Shown here: piece by piece, positions 46,129 through 55,159 of the stretch
Numbering within the stretch: position 1 is the stretch's first letter
Layout of the letters: every line of letters starts with the position of its first letter
NCBI RefSeq assembly: GCF_004804355.1
Contig: NZ_SRWZ01000003.1
Span: 310,001-374,000 of the forward strand
Source of the DNA: Cognatitamlana onchidii
Lineage (GTDB): Bacteria > Bacteroidota > Bacteroidia > Flavobacteriales > Flavobacteriaceae
DNA length: 64,000 nucleotides
Reading direction: 5' to 3'
Position numbers and translations under genes: made by a program
The notes under the pieces: model-generated
What the model was told of the DNA's origin: nothing
The model's database searches: none
Seen by the model: only the letters and a program-made list of their open reading frames with translations

Positions 46129-47109
46129 TTAAGCGTTGGAATTTAATAATTCAATTTTATATTTGTCAACTTGTTTTTCCCAAATATCATCTTTTAAAAT
46201 TGATTTATATGGATTTTGTTTCATTATAGGTTTATAATTCTTATTGTTCATTTCTCTTCTATTTACTAAATATATCCAGTATTTATCTTGCTTCCTTTTT
46301 GCTGTAAGATATTCATTCCTCGACCAAAAAAAGTAAGGTGTACTACCATCATAAGATTTTACCTCTATGAATCTATTTGGAATAATATCGTTTTCATTAT
46401 CATAAGAGGCGACATCATAACCTTCATTAACTATATATTCTGCAACCCAGTCAATTTCTTTTTTGTTATTGAGTCTATTTTTTTCATAGTCCAAAACAAA
46501 CCTTTCAGCTTCTTCCCCATATAATTGTTGAAGCTGCATTGATTTTTTAAATTCTTCAATTCCAATTTTTCTCTTTTTGATTTCAGGTAAAACAGCTTTA
46601 TCAAATAATTTTTTGTACCTCGAATTTATTATAAAGCAATTAATCTCGGGTGTTGGGTGATTCGTTATTGCTCTAAAATCAATTAATAATTGTTTGAAAT
46701 TAGAATGTTTTAAGCCAAAAGCAGCATTGTTAATTTGAAGTGATTTATAAATTATATCATATGATAAATGTTCTGAACAAAATATTTTATGAAATTCATC
46801 ATCATTTTTAAGTGCGAGAAATAGAAATTCATTGAACTTATCCATCATTTGATTTACACTGTTTAAAGAATCTAAAATCCCTTCATTTATTGTGATAATA
46901 TTATTTGAAGTGTTAAGAATATCTATATTTAGTGCTAATTCTAAACAACCATCAAACACGCTCCTTCCATCAATGATTTTATTGTAAAAAAGCTGTTCAA
47001 TATCGCTTATTAAAAAGCTTACATCTTGTTTACTTTTAAGAGTGGTAAGTAGTTCGAAAAAATAATTTGGAGTACCAAAATTGCTGTAATGTCTAAGTTC
47101 TTTGAGCAT
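46129..47109 (-). CDS. DUF3883 (NO VEIN C-terminal) protein, putative PD-(D/E)xK nuclease
   Basis: A protein of about 326 residues, last gene of the cassette. The frame opens at a TTG (47118), but the ATG at 47109 is the likely start. It overlaps the SNF2 gene by 17 bp. The C-terminal 115 residues match DUF3883: 'EEAERFVLDYEKNRL', then 'GYDVASYDNE', 'RFIEVKSYDG' and 'FFWSRNEYLTAKRKQDKYWIYLVNR'. The Asp and the E-V-K spacing fit a PD-(D/E)xK nuclease core. The N-terminal 200 residues are helical and unrecognised. Inferred role: the DNA-cutting or sensing effector of an RM-like defence system with the methyltransferase, ParB-like and SNF2 proteins. Confidence 0.8.
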   Translation of the reverse strand: MLKELRHYSNFGTPNYFFELLTTLKSKQDVSFLISDIEQLFYNKIIDGRSVFDGCLELALNIDILNTSNNIITINEGILDSLNSVNQMMDKFNEFLFLALKNDDEFHKIFCSEHLSYDIIYKSLQINNAAFGLKHSNFKQLLIDFRAITNHPTPEINCFIINSRYKKLFDKAVLPEIKKRKIGIEEFKKSMQLQQLYGEEAERFVLDYEKNRLNNKKEIDWVAEYIVNEGYDVASYDNENDIIPNRFIEVKSYDGSTPYFFWSRNEYLTAKRKQDKYWIYLVNRREMNNKNYKPIMKQNPYKSILKDDIWEKQVDKYKIELLNSNA

Positions 47110-49072
47110 AATTAGCAATTAATTCTTTGATAATATCAGTTTCATCATTATCGTCAATTTGTCTAAATAAAGGAATTTCATCATTTATTATTTCTTCCAT
47201 CCTTTGGATTTTCAAATGCAATCTTGAATTTATGACCTCATCAATGGAATTAGTAGAAACGAAGTAATAGTATTTTGTAATTTGATTATCTGCTAATCCA
47301 ACCCTGTGAATTCGATCTTTTGATTGTAAGAAATTAGAACAGTTGTAATCTCTTTCAAGATAAATTGCATTATGACACCCTTTGTGAAGTGATATAGATT
47401 CTGCAACAGAGAATGGGTTAGCGATAACCACATTAAAATCATTATTATTTGGGTTGTTAAATGCTTTTATAGTTATTTCTCTTTCTTCTTGTGGGATTTG
47501 ACCAATTAGAAGTTTAGATTCGATGTTATTAGCCTTTAAGTATTCTTGTAGTTCAATAGCATTTTGAATAAATATAGTCCAAATAATAACCTTTCCATTT
47601 TCAAGAAAAATATCATTTTGTAAGGTATGCAAGATTGTATTAAATTTTCTTGGAACTTCAAGGTTTGAGTAATTAGTTATTTTATTAAAAAATTCAGAAT
47701 CATTTATAAACTCATCTGTATCAGTTGTGAAAATTGTATTAGGATCAAACTCTCCTGTTAATTCATTGTTTTCCAATGAGTCCTTTAATGTTTTGGAAAG
47801 GAGAGAAGGATTAGTTGCAGCTTGTCTTAACCTAATTAACTTTGCTTTATTTAATATGTCTTTTACTGTTGCTGAACTATCTTCTTTAAAATGTTCGATA
47901 TACTGAGATTCTATGAAGTCATAAATCTCTCTTTGATATGGTTCCATTTCAATTTGAACATAAGTTTCTTCTACAGGTGGAAGATTCAAATCTTCTTTCT
48001 TAATTCTTATAAAATATGGAGAAATATTTTCCTTTAATTCTTGTACACGATTAGAATCTAATGAGCTGTTAGCTGTCATATCTTCTAAATTGTGATAATG
48101 AAACTTTAGTATTTCTTTGAATTTGAAAGGATAAATAAATTTATATAAGTTAAAAATATCTTGATATCCATTTGGCACTGGTGTTCCAGTAAGTATAACT
48201 CTTGATATTGCTTCTTTGGAAATTTCGGTAACACTTTTTCCCCAAACCCCTTCAGGATTTTTAATTCTGTGAGCTTCATCAACAACCACCATAGTTTTGT
48301 TGCGTTTCAAAAAGTCAATAATGTCAGTTTGAAAACGATCTACTCCTCCGTGAAAAATTAGCGATAATTCAGGTGAATTTGGTGAATAAAGGTGCTCTAA
48401 TTTTTTTTCAATGGAAATGTTTGGGTCTCCAGACATTCTGAAAGAACTTGGTTTTACTCCAAAACATTCTTCATATTCATTTTCCCAAGGAGCGAATGAA
48501 GAGAGTGGACCAATAACCAAAAGTTTATCAACGTGGTTTAAATCTTCTTTTGGTAAGCTTTTTAAATATGCATAAGCACCATAAACAATAGATGTTTTTC
48601 CTGCTCCAGGAACAGCAAAATTACAGGAGTTTTGAGCAAAAGCCATATGAAAAGAAGAAAGCAATTGAAGTGGATAAAGTCTTCTTTCCATTTCTTGTTT
48701 TAGAACATTTTGAAACGAGTCAAATTGCTGAACTAATTTGTCATTTTCTTCAAATTCATTATTTCTAATTGCTCTTGCATTTTCACTAAAAATCTCAAAA
48801 TTTTCTTTTTCTTTATGGTAGGTTTCTAATTCAGCTTTTATTGCTTCAGATACAGAGTAATTTATTTCAAATTTTTTAAGTAATCTTTCTATTTCTTGAA
48901 GTGTTTTAATTTGTGTTTCTTCACGAAAAGGAATAACAATAATTTCATTTTCCAATTTATAACCAAGTCTTTTAAATGAAACTAAAAGTCTTTTGTTTTT
49001 CAATAAGGATTCTTCAAAACTATATAAATTGAAAGTGCTTTTTTCATTATTAATATCAATTATTAAAGACAT
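47093..49072 (-). CDS. SNF2-family (DEAD/DEAH) helicase of the defence-like cassette
   Basis: A 659-residue superfamily 2 helicase. Residues 1 to about 130 form a non-helicase N-terminal region with a helical stretch. Motif I is 'NFAVPGAGKTSIVY' (K159), motif II 'VVVDEAHRIKNPEG' (DEAH 265-268), motif III 'LTGTPVPNGYQDIFNLYKF'. The C-terminal helicase lobe has 'KVIIWTIFIQNAIELQEYL', 'VVIANPFSVAESISLHKG' and motif VI 'QSKDRIHRVG'. The SNF2 type usually translocates on double-stranded DNA without unwinding. The start overlaps the upstream stop by 1 nt (TAATG). It probably moves along unmodified DNA and recruits or activates the DUF3883 partner; this is inference. Confidence 0.85.
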   Translation of the reverse strand: MSLIIDINNEKSTFNLYSFEESLLKNKRLLVSFKRLGYKLENEIIVIPFREETQIKTLQEIERLLKKFEINYSVSEAIKAELETYHKEKENFEIFSENARAIRNNEFEENDKLVQQFDSFQNVLKQEMERRLYPLQLLSSFHMAFAQNSCNFAVPGAGKTSIVYGAYAYLKSLPKEDLNHVDKLLVIGPLSSFAPWENEYEECFGVKPSSFRMSGDPNISIEKKLEHLYSPNSPELSLIFHGGVDRFQTDIIDFLKRNKTMVVVDEAHRIKNPEGVWGKSVTEISKEAISRVILTGTPVPNGYQDIFNLYKFIYPFKFKEILKFHYHNLEDMTANSSLDSNRVQELKENISPYFIRIKKEDLNLPPVEETYVQIEMEPYQREIYDFIESQYIEHFKEDSSATVKDILNKAKLIRLRQAATNPSLLSKTLKDSLENNELTGEFDPNTIFTTDTDEFINDSEFFNKITNYSNLEVPRKFNTILHTLQNDIFLENGKVIIWTIFIQNAIELQEYLKANNIESKLLIGQIPQEEREITIKAFNNPNNNDFNVVIANPFSVAESISLHKGCHNAIYLERDYNCSNFLQSKDRIHRVGLADNQITKYYYFVSTNSIDEVINSRLHLKIQRMEEIINDEIPLFRQIDDNDETDIIKELIANYAQRT

Positions 49073-50490
49073 TATATGCTTTTGTTTATTTGATAGCCAA
49101 TTTGTTGTATCCTCTTAGTTTTGTTTTGAACATCTTTGATTTCATCGTCTGGAATTTGTTCAATATCAATGGCTTCCATTAAATTTATAATATGGGACAA
49201 AACCCTTGTAGGTGATTTTTTTTGAAGTGAATCAAAAACTTTATTCCCGAGCTCTTCTACAAGCTTTTGAACAGATTTAGAGTTAAAATTTTTATTGTTC
49301 TTATTTATTGATTCAAATGAATCTAAAGCTTTGTTTATTAACTTTTCGGGTTGATCTTGAGATTGCTTATTTCGTAATTTAGTATAATGATTATCTACAT
49401 TTTCGTCTAAATGCTTTCCTACGTCTTCTTTAAACTTGCTATCAATACTATTTAAATGAGCTTCTAAATTTTTAATATTAACATCAATTTTAGGCTCATC
49501 AAAAGAGTTTGTTATTTTTCTATGCTCCTTTTGAAATGATTCCCAAATCTCCCTATTTCCAAAAAAATGGTTTTGTTTTTGCCCTTGCGCTACATATCTA
49601 AATTTTTCATTTTTATACTTTATTCTGATTAAATCATAACATAATGTTTTTAAGTCATCTACATCATCATCACGATAGTCATCAAAAGCTTTTTTAGAAT
49701 TTTCACCGTAAAAGTTAATTAGCCAAGAAGTTAATCCTCTGAATTGCTCTTCTCTTTCATCCAAAGTAGTGTAAATACCATTGTAATCAAACCAATCTAA
49801 GTATTCATCCATTGAATTCATTACAGCTAGAGTATATTCAATATCATTTACATTTTTTATATTCTTATAATTACCAATCCATTCATAGATTTTTTTAATT
49901 GCTTTTTTATCAACCGTATCAGGAGAGTAAAATGACTTCCCGCTCAATTGCATATATAAACTCTGAACTTTCAAATAAATCTCGATTGGATTGTAATCCA
50001 ATTTTCTCTCTTCTCCTAATTGATATTTAGTCTCGAATTTCTCAATTTCTAAAGGATTTCCTTCATATTCAACTGGTAACACAACAGCTTTGAAATAATC
50101 TATATGGTCAATTTTATTCAGAAGCATTGCTCTCCTGTTTCCATCTATAATTATCCCATCTTCAGTTATTATTCCAACTTTTTCTTGTCCAATTTTTTTT
50201 AAGCTTGCAAGAGTTTCTTTGTTCTTTTGTTCTTTTGAATCCCATAACAAATCTTCAATCAATTTTTTGCCAGCATCACTTTCAGCATCTATTTTTAAAT
50301 TCTGATTTTCGTAAGATTTTGTTCGGCTAAGAATTCTTCCATTATATTTATTATATATAAGATAATTTAAAGGAATTTGATAAACATCCATTGGCTCTAA
50401 CTTGTCTTTCCAAGGAATATCAAGACGACCAACAGGTTTTTCATTTTTAGTTATTCTTTTTATTTGTTGGATTCTAACTTCTTTACTCAT
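49072..50490 (-). CDS. ParB-like nuclease-domain protein of the defence-like cassette
   Basis: A 472-residue protein. Residues about 33-125 resemble a ParB/Sulfiredoxin-type N-terminal domain: 'MDVYQIPLNYLIYNKYNGRI' followed by 'GIITEDGIIIDGNRRAMLLNKI' (DGNRR 116-120), the usual nucleotide-binding box. The rest is helical and unrecognised, with a run of Lys/Asn/Asp-rich sequence (about 330-430). ParB-like folds in defence systems act as NTPases or nicking nucleases (for example in phosphorothioate-linked systems). Here it is encoded between the methyltransferase (2-bp gap) and the SNF2 helicase (TAATG overlap), so it is an obligate member of the unit. Specific role unknown. Confidence 0.75.
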   Translation of the reverse strand: MSKEVRIQQIKRITKNEKPVGRLDIPWKDKLEPMDVYQIPLNYLIYNKYNGRILSRTKSYENQNLKIDAESDAGKKLIEDLLWDSKEQKNKETLASLKKIGQEKVGIITEDGIIIDGNRRAMLLNKIDHIDYFKAVVLPVEYEGNPLEIEKFETKYQLGEERKLDYNPIEIYLKVQSLYMQLSGKSFYSPDTVDKKAIKKIYEWIGNYKNIKNVNDIEYTLAVMNSMDEYLDWFDYNGIYTTLDEREEQFRGLTSWLINFYGENSKKAFDDYRDDDVDDLKTLCYDLIRIKYKNEKFRYVAQGQKQNHFFGNREIWESFQKEHRKITNSFDEPKIDVNIKNLEAHLNSIDSKFKEDVGKHLDENVDNHYTKLRNKQSQDQPEKLINKALDSFESINKNNKNFNSKSVQKLVEELGNKVFDSLQKKSPTRVLSHIINLMEAIDIEQIPDDEIKDVQNKTKRIQQIGYQINKSI

Positions 50491-50492
50491 AA

Positions 50493-52199
50493 TTATTTCT
50501 GATTGGCAATGGTAGATATTTTATTTATGGCATATAATGAAAATAGCTGTTTTAAAGGAACTTTATTCTTTTCTGTAAAAACAACTGTTCCGTTTTGTTC
50601 AAAAAGTATATCAGGGCATTTTACTTTTTCTAATATTTCTTGGATTTGATCAACTAACTCTGTTGGTTGTTCTAAGTTATTAATTGGAACTTGTTTTTCA
50701 TACATTTCTTGAAGTTCAGATTTAGTCCCAATTTTTTCAGAGAATCCGTTATTGATTATATTTAAAAATTTCTTACCACTTTTAGACTTCTTAATTAACT
50801 TCTCTATTTCTATAAAATATCCATCTTTTACTTTTTGTATTGGAAAGCCTTCTCCTGTACCATATTGAATTGAAGTAAACCACTTGCCCTTAGTTTTACT
50901 GTTTTGATCTATATCGTAATTAGATAGTGTTACTGTAAGATTTCCATCTTTTATTGGATGTCTTCTAAATCTTGCTCCTTTTTTCTTAACAGGAGGTTTA
51001 TCAAATTTTTTTCTTTTGTAATTGTTTAAACTTTTTACACCTTCTAGGTTAGGCTTTGTATTTACAACTAATTCATTAGGCTTTTCTAATTTAAGTGTTT
51101 CAATAACAGTTTTTGCCAAAGCTCTACTTACTGGACAACATACTGCATTACCCACTAAACGCCACTTGGTATTTTCGCTCCCTAAAAATTGGTAAGTTAT
51201 TGGGAATCCCATTATTAAAGCTGCTTCACGGACTGTTGGTAATCTATATTCGCCATTACCTTTTCTTCTTATTTCTGATTTATATATTATTGATTCTCTT
51301 GAATTGGCAATTTTCGTTGCTGTTATTGTGCGGCTAGGATTATCGTTGTTTTCAGGGAATGACATTCTTCCCATATAAGGATGATTCTGTTTCCAAAATC
51401 TAGAAAATTTCCATTCAACTTCATATATCCCTGTATCATAGAAATGATCCGTTATTTCATTTTTGGGTATTGAAATTTTGTAATTTATATCACTAATTTT
51501 ATTTGTTGATTTATGCTCGTAAGGATTGGGAAAATTTTCTTTTATTTCTTTTATAGATCGATAAATAGGTAAACTTCCTTTATTTTTTGGACTTCTATGA
51601 GTCTTTTTCGGAATTATAAGTTTTTTCTTCTTTATAATTTCACCAGAAATAACTCTTTTTCGAGCTTGTATTGATCCGTAATCAGCAGAGTTTACAATTG
51701 TAGTGTTTTGGTATAAATTAATTGCTATTTTGTTAGGACTTATTTTGTGAGAATTAGCCCAGTCAGACAATCCTAAATCTTTAAATGTATACTCGGTTTG
51801 AAGATAGCGTTTAGAGTTTACAACATTTTCCATAAACCAAGCTTTAAGTGTAGAGTTTGGCTTATGTTTTTTTACCGCTACAATTTTTAAAAATGTTTCT
51901 GTAAGTTTTACTCCAAGAGATTTATCTGCTTTTCCAGATTTATTTGAACTTGAAAAGCTTACACAAGGAGGACTTCCCAAGATAATGTCTGTATCTGGGA
52001 TTTGTTCTATTTCTTCAGTAGAACTTTCAAAGTCAAGTATATTTTTTGGATTACATTCTAGTTCGAAATTATGATTATAAGTTTCAACAGCAGGTTTCCA
52101 TTGGTCGTATCCAGCAACAATTTTATAACCTTGTTGTCTAAAACCTTCTGAAAATCCACCAGCTCCACAAAAAAAATCTATTACAGTTAGTTTATTCAT
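50493..52199 (-). CDS. C5-cytosine DNA methyltransferase with C-terminal extension
   Basis: A 568-residue methyltransferase. Motif I is 'DFFCGAGGFSEGF' (residues 8-20), motif IV 'GSPPCVSFS' with catalytic Cys79, motif VI 'MENV', motif VIII 'QARKRVI', and motifs IX-X 'PSRTITAT' and 'GNAVCCPVSRALA'. The target recognition region (about 190-300) should define the site. Beyond the core, about 180 residues (from 385) form an extension with a basic segment 'KKKGARFRRHPIKDG' and a beta-rich unit, not seen in plain Dcm enzymes. First gene of the four-gene cassette; it would protect host DNA by 5-methylcytosine. The site specificity cannot be read from sequence. Confidence 0.9.
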   Translation of the reverse strand: MNKLTVIDFFCGAGGFSEGFRQQGYKIVAGYDQWKPAVETYNHNFELECNPKNILDFESSTEEIEQIPDTDIILGSPPCVSFSSSNKSGKADKSLGVKLTETFLKIVAVKKHKPNSTLKAWFMENVVNSKRYLQTEYTFKDLGLSDWANSHKISPNKIAINLYQNTTIVNSADYGSIQARKRVISGEIIKKKKLIIPKKTHRSPKNKGSLPIYRSIKEIKENFPNPYEHKSTNKISDINYKISIPKNEITDHFYDTGIYEVEWKFSRFWKQNHPYMGRMSFPENNDNPSRTITATKIANSRESIIYKSEIRRKGNGEYRLPTVREAALIMGFPITYQFLGSENTKWRLVGNAVCCPVSRALAKTVIETLKLEKPNELVVNTKPNLEGVKSLNNYKRKKFDKPPVKKKGARFRRHPIKDGNLTVTLSNYDIDQNSKTKGKWFTSIQYGTGEGFPIQKVKDGYFIEIEKLIKKSKSGKKFLNIINNGFSEKIGTKSELQEMYEKQVPINNLEQPTELVDQIQEILEKVKCPDILFEQNGTVVFTEKNKVPLKQLFSLYAINKISTIANQK

Positions 52200-52256
52200 A
52201 TGTAGGTCAAATCTACGATTTTTTCTTTTTTTAATTCAGTTCGGCATAGGCAAAAA

Positions 52257-52317
52257 AACAGCTCTTTTGGTTTTTTATGCGTTGGTTCGTGTTTCTGGAA
52301 AAACCAAATGTGCTGTT
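52257..52317. repeat. two-part inverted repeat at the cassette border
   Basis: AACAGC (52257-52262) pairs with GCTGTT (52312-52317), then a symmetrical 4-nt internal loop, then TTGGTTTTT (52267-52275) pairs with AAAAACCAA (52299-52307), with a 23-nt apical loop. The layout of two stems separated by an internal loop recalls attC-like folded recombination sites, though no integrase is in the window. Confidence 0.5.
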
Positions 52318-52582
52318 TGTGCGGTTGGCTTTTTTCAGTATGAAACACAACGGTAAAATATAGTTCCATTTTAATGAACTATATTGCATGATAAGCGAAG
52401 TTCAAACTTTCCTACAAGAAAATCAACATATACTGTATGTACTTATTAACAAAATGACCATTACAAGTCATGAGATGCCAACGACAACAGCATCTTAGGT
52501 AACCCTATATTACTTCACTACGTTCGCAATAACAAAATGAAGATTAGAGTAACTGTAATTTTAGTAACGGTGTTAGTTAGTA

Positions 52583-52670
52583 CACCCGCGTTAGGGATAG
52601 AACGGCATGTTAGAGCTCCTCTCAGAGCGCGAGTAATGAAAGCCTGCCTTCCGGCAGGCAGGACCGACCT
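52583..52670 (+). repeat. candidate structured intergenic element, copy 1
   Basis: Contains 'gcgttagggat' and a 7-bp hairpin GCCTGCC (52642-52648)/GGCAGGC (52653-52659) within CCGGCAGGCAGG. A second copy in reverse orientation lies at 58750-58842 and shares 'gttagggat' and the 12-mer CCGGCAGGCAGG (one position changed in its other arm). It looks like a dispersed Bacteroidota intergenic element or RNA-like motif. Confidence 0.55.
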
Positions 52671-52740
52671 ATACCTGAACTAAATTCACGGTAAGTCCTA
52701 AACTAAATTCAGGATATAGATAACGCTCGAAATAAAAACA

Positions 52741-52773
52741 CAAAAAACCAGCCTTTTGGTATAAAGGCTGGTT
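52741..52773 (-). terminator. terminator of the globin-cytochrome operon
   Basis: Perfect 11-bp stem AACCAGCCTTT (52746-52756) with AAAGGCTGGTT (52763-52773). On the minus strand it is followed by a T run, 46 bp after the cytochrome gene. Confidence 0.9.
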
Positions 52774-52818
52774 GCTGAAGCATACATACACATGATGTAT
52801 AAAGCAAAAATTAGCTTT

Positions 52819-53526
52819 TTATTCTTCTAAGGTTTTAAGCCATGCTTCTTGAGATAAGGCGATGTATTTTTTGTTGGTTCCGTAAGGGTCGTCGCCACCA
52901 TCAAAATAGCTTTGTATGAGTTTCATAGGAATGGTATCTTTTAACTTTTCAGGTACTTCGTACCTGTGGTTACCGTGAAAATCATGACATTGAATACAGG
53001 TAGACCACTGCTCATCTGCAATTAATTGTTTATGCGATATATCTAACGGATCATTTTCAACGTCTAGCTCTTGGTGGCAATTCATACAGTAATTGATATT
53101 TGCTACAGATACGCGTTCGTTTTCATGTTCGGTATGGCAAGTAATACAGGTAGTGGCATCAATATGTTGCACCGCTTCTTTAAATCGAGGCTCAGAAAAT
53201 CGATAGGTTGGATGCCTATCGTTAGGACGATCATGACATTGCAAACAATTATCTACGGTTACATCTTGGGTTCCAAAGTCTACACCTGTGCTTCTTGCTC
53301 CTACGGCATGCGCTATATTAGATTGTACTTGCTGCAGCAAATTACCTTTGGCATCGGCATGACATGCAAAACAATTAAGCTCTTGATGTCCTGTATTCAT
53401 AGGACCAATAGACACATATTCCTCAGTAGCTTCTAAGGTAAACATATAGAATAAAGATACGCCTACCACCACCCCTATAATGCCTCCAATAACTTGTCTT
53501 TTACGTAACGGACTTACTTTAAACAT
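52819..53526 (-). CDS. membrane-anchored pentaheme c-type cytochrome
   Basis: A 235-residue protein with one N-terminal TM helix (about residues 11-30) and five CxxCH heme sites: CFACH, CLQCH, CITCH, CMNCH and CIQCH. Extra His residues between them can serve as distal ligands, as in NapC/NrfH- and cytochrome c3-type proteins. It faces the periplasm and could carry electrons from quinol or from the cassette's reductase to a periplasmic acceptor. Last gene of the globin operon, 18 bp after the flavoprotein reductase gene. It is not the classic 4-heme NapC/NirT, as the CxxCH spacing differs. Confidence 0.87.
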   Translation of the reverse strand: MFKVSPLRKRQVIGGIIGVVVGVSLFYMFTLEATEEYVSIGPMNTGHQELNCFACHADAKGNLLQQVQSNIAHAVGARSTGVDFGTQDVTVDNCLQCHDRPNDRHPTYRFSEPRFKEAVQHIDATTCITCHTEHENERVSVANINYCMNCHQELDVENDPLDISHKQLIADEQWSTCIQCHDFHGNHRYEVPEKLKDTIPMKLIQSYFDGGDDPYGTNKKYIALSQEAWLKTLEE

Positions 53527-53544
53527 TCGGTTTTATGCTTTGGT

Positions 53545-54573
53545 TTATAATTCAATAACTACTTTTTCGCTTACCGGATAACTAACACAGGTTAGTATAG
53601 CGCCTTCTGCTACTTCGCTCTCTGGTAGTAAATGGCCGTCAACCATTTTAACCTCACCTTCTACACATTTGGCTTTGCAGGTTGAGCACATCCCCGATCT
53701 GCAAGAATATGGTATCGTTATATTATCAGACATGGCTTGCTGTAAAATAGACTTATCACCACGTACTTTTATAGTGAACGCTTCATTATCCTGTTTTAGC
53801 GTCACATCACTCAATAAATTTTTACCCGTTACCTTAATAGTTGGCGCTTTAAAAACCTCAACTTTAATCTTATCTCTGGTGATGCCATTTTCTTTTAGAA
53901 TTTCCTTAACCTTTTCCATATAACCAAAAGGACCGCAAATCATGTACACATGATCTTTATACTCAAGGTTATGCATAATCATAATACGATCTACAACTAG
54001 TCGTGTTGCTAAACCTGGGTGGTAGTTATCCTTATAAGTTTTGTTTGATGAGATAATATGTTCTGCCTTAAAATGATCCGGATAGGCTTTTTCTAAAGCT
54101 TTTATTTCATCATGAAAAATAATAGAGGCTTCACTTTGATTGGCATAAATAAGGAGCACTTTAGAGTTCTTCTCTTCTGTTAATACCGATTTTACTATAG
54201 AAAACATAGGGGTTATACCACTACCTCCTGCAAACAGCACATATTGTTTTTGAGCTTTACTATCTGGGGTAACACAAAACGATCCTGCTGGAGGATCTAC
54301 CTTAAGTTTGTCTCCTGACTTTACAAAATCATGAACGTAATTAGACACCAACCCCTGTTCTACTCGCTTTATAGTAATTTTTAATTCTTTATCGGTATAC
54401 GGGTTACTGCTAAATGAATAGGCCCGCTTATGGGTAACCCCCTCAATTGGAACGTTTATGGTTAAAAATTGCCCGGGTTTATATTTTAACTTTCTAAAAA
54501 AGTTACCATTTTTAAAACAAATACTTACGGCATCATCTGTTTCTTTAATTATATCTTTTACCAATAACTTCAT
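53545..54573 (-). CDS. flavin/2Fe-2S ferredoxin-type oxidoreductase
   Basis: A 342-residue fusion of an FAD-binding reductase (about 1-100: 'KRAYSFSSNPYTDKE' holds the RxYS flavin motif), an NAD(P)-binding domain (about 105-230: 'LFAGGSGITPMFSIVK', 'MICGPFGYMEKV') and a C-terminal plant-type [2Fe-2S] domain with 'CRSGMCSTCKAKC' and a final Cys in 'ILTCVSYP'. It resembles PaaK/HCR-type reductases that feed electrons from NAD(P)H to a partner. In this operon the partner may be the globin (NO or O2 chemistry), the b-type membrane protein or the pentaheme cytochrome. No signal peptide, so the enzyme should be cytoplasmic. Confidence 0.88.
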   Translation of the reverse strand: MKLLVKDIIKETDDAVSICFKNGNFFRKLKYKPGQFLTINVPIEGVTHKRAYSFSSNPYTDKELKITIKRVEQGLVSNYVHDFVKSGDKLKVDPPAGSFCVTPDSKAQKQYVLFAGGSGITPMFSIVKSVLTEEKNSKVLLIYANQSEASIIFHDEIKALEKAYPDHFKAEHIISSNKTYKDNYHPGLATRLVVDRIMIMHNLEYKDHVYMICGPFGYMEKVKEILKENGITRDKIKVEVFKAPTIKVTGKNLLSDVTLKQDNEAFTIKVRGDKSILQQAMSDNITIPYSCRSGMCSTCKAKCVEGEVKMVDGHLLPESEVAEGAILTCVSYPVSEKVVIEL

Positions 54574-54580
54574 TCTTCAT

Positions 54581-55063
54581 TTATTTATAATAAAACACCA
54601 TGACTATATGGAACAGCATGAGTATAGTTACTATGATAGATAAGGCCACATGAGCAATCATCCATCCTTTAAATAAGGCATCACTATTATTTTTTATGAC
54701 ATCAAGGTTAAGATATCCTAACAGGGTGTTTGAGAAGAATATATATGATAATAGCAGTAAATAACCATAACCCAAGGCCATGCTATGGATATAAAAGAAC
54801 AACGGACTTACTGCCCCCAACCATTTATGGATGGTTTGCATGTTCATGGCATGTTTTCTCCATTTACCTATAGTTCTTGTAAGCGTTAGCACCCACTGAA
54901 AGGTAATAAGAAGGGCTAAAGCTAAACCAGACCAGCGTTTGTACATTTGTTGCTCTTGCAATATATATAGCCATTCCCACTCTAACTTTAAAACGTATTG
55001 AAGCAGAAAAGCCACGAGTAATACCAATCCTAGTACTGTAGATTTGTTAGTACTTAAAACCAT
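54581..55063 (-). CDS. small membrane protein, possible b-type cytochrome
   Basis: A protein of about 160 residues with four hydrophobic helices. The frame opens at a TTG (55126), but the ATG at 55063 gives 'MVLSTNKSTVLGLVLL' and is preferred. Histidines in 'MQTIHKWLGAVSPLFFYIHSMALG' and in 'AHVALSIIVTILMLFHIVMV' are placed as for bis-His heme b between helices, resembling ferric-reductase-like or cytochrome b561-type proteins. It precedes the flavoprotein reductase by 7 bp and may anchor it or pass electrons across the membrane. Family assignment is uncertain. Confidence 0.65.
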   Translation of the reverse strand: MVLSTNKSTVLGLVLLVAFLLQYVLKLEWEWLYILQEQQMYKRWSGLALALLITFQWVLTLTRTIGKWRKHAMNMQTIHKWLGAVSPLFFYIHSMALGYGYLLLLSYIFFSNTLLGYLNLDVIKNNSDALFKGWMIAHVALSIIVTILMLFHIVMVFYYK

Positions 55064-55159
55064 AAATAGTGATGATTTGTAATTTAATAGTTGTAATCCC
55101 TCCCATTGCCAACAACATAAAAGCAATGGAAGTTAGGATTACAACCTGAACACTAAACT

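Larger units (their letters stand above)
52200..52745. other. border region right of the defence-like cassette
   Basis: About 550 bp without a gene. It holds a two-part hairpin (52257-52317), a G/T-rich stretch resembling the left border, a candidate repeated intergenic element with a strong GCCTGCC/GGCAGGC hairpin (52583-52670), and the terminator of the cytochrome operon at its right end. Confidence 0.5.

Noticed and set aside
46129-52199. Assignment of the cassette to DISARM, BREX or a Dnd/Ssp system
   Set aside because: Hallmark genes of those systems (DrmA/B/C, BrxC/PglX/PglZ, DndBCDE or SspBCD) are missing; only the helicase, methyltransferase and ParB-like themes are shared.
53071-53436. 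121-codon reading frame antisense to the pentaheme cytochrome
   Set aside because: Entirely inside a gene with five heme motifs; no independent support.
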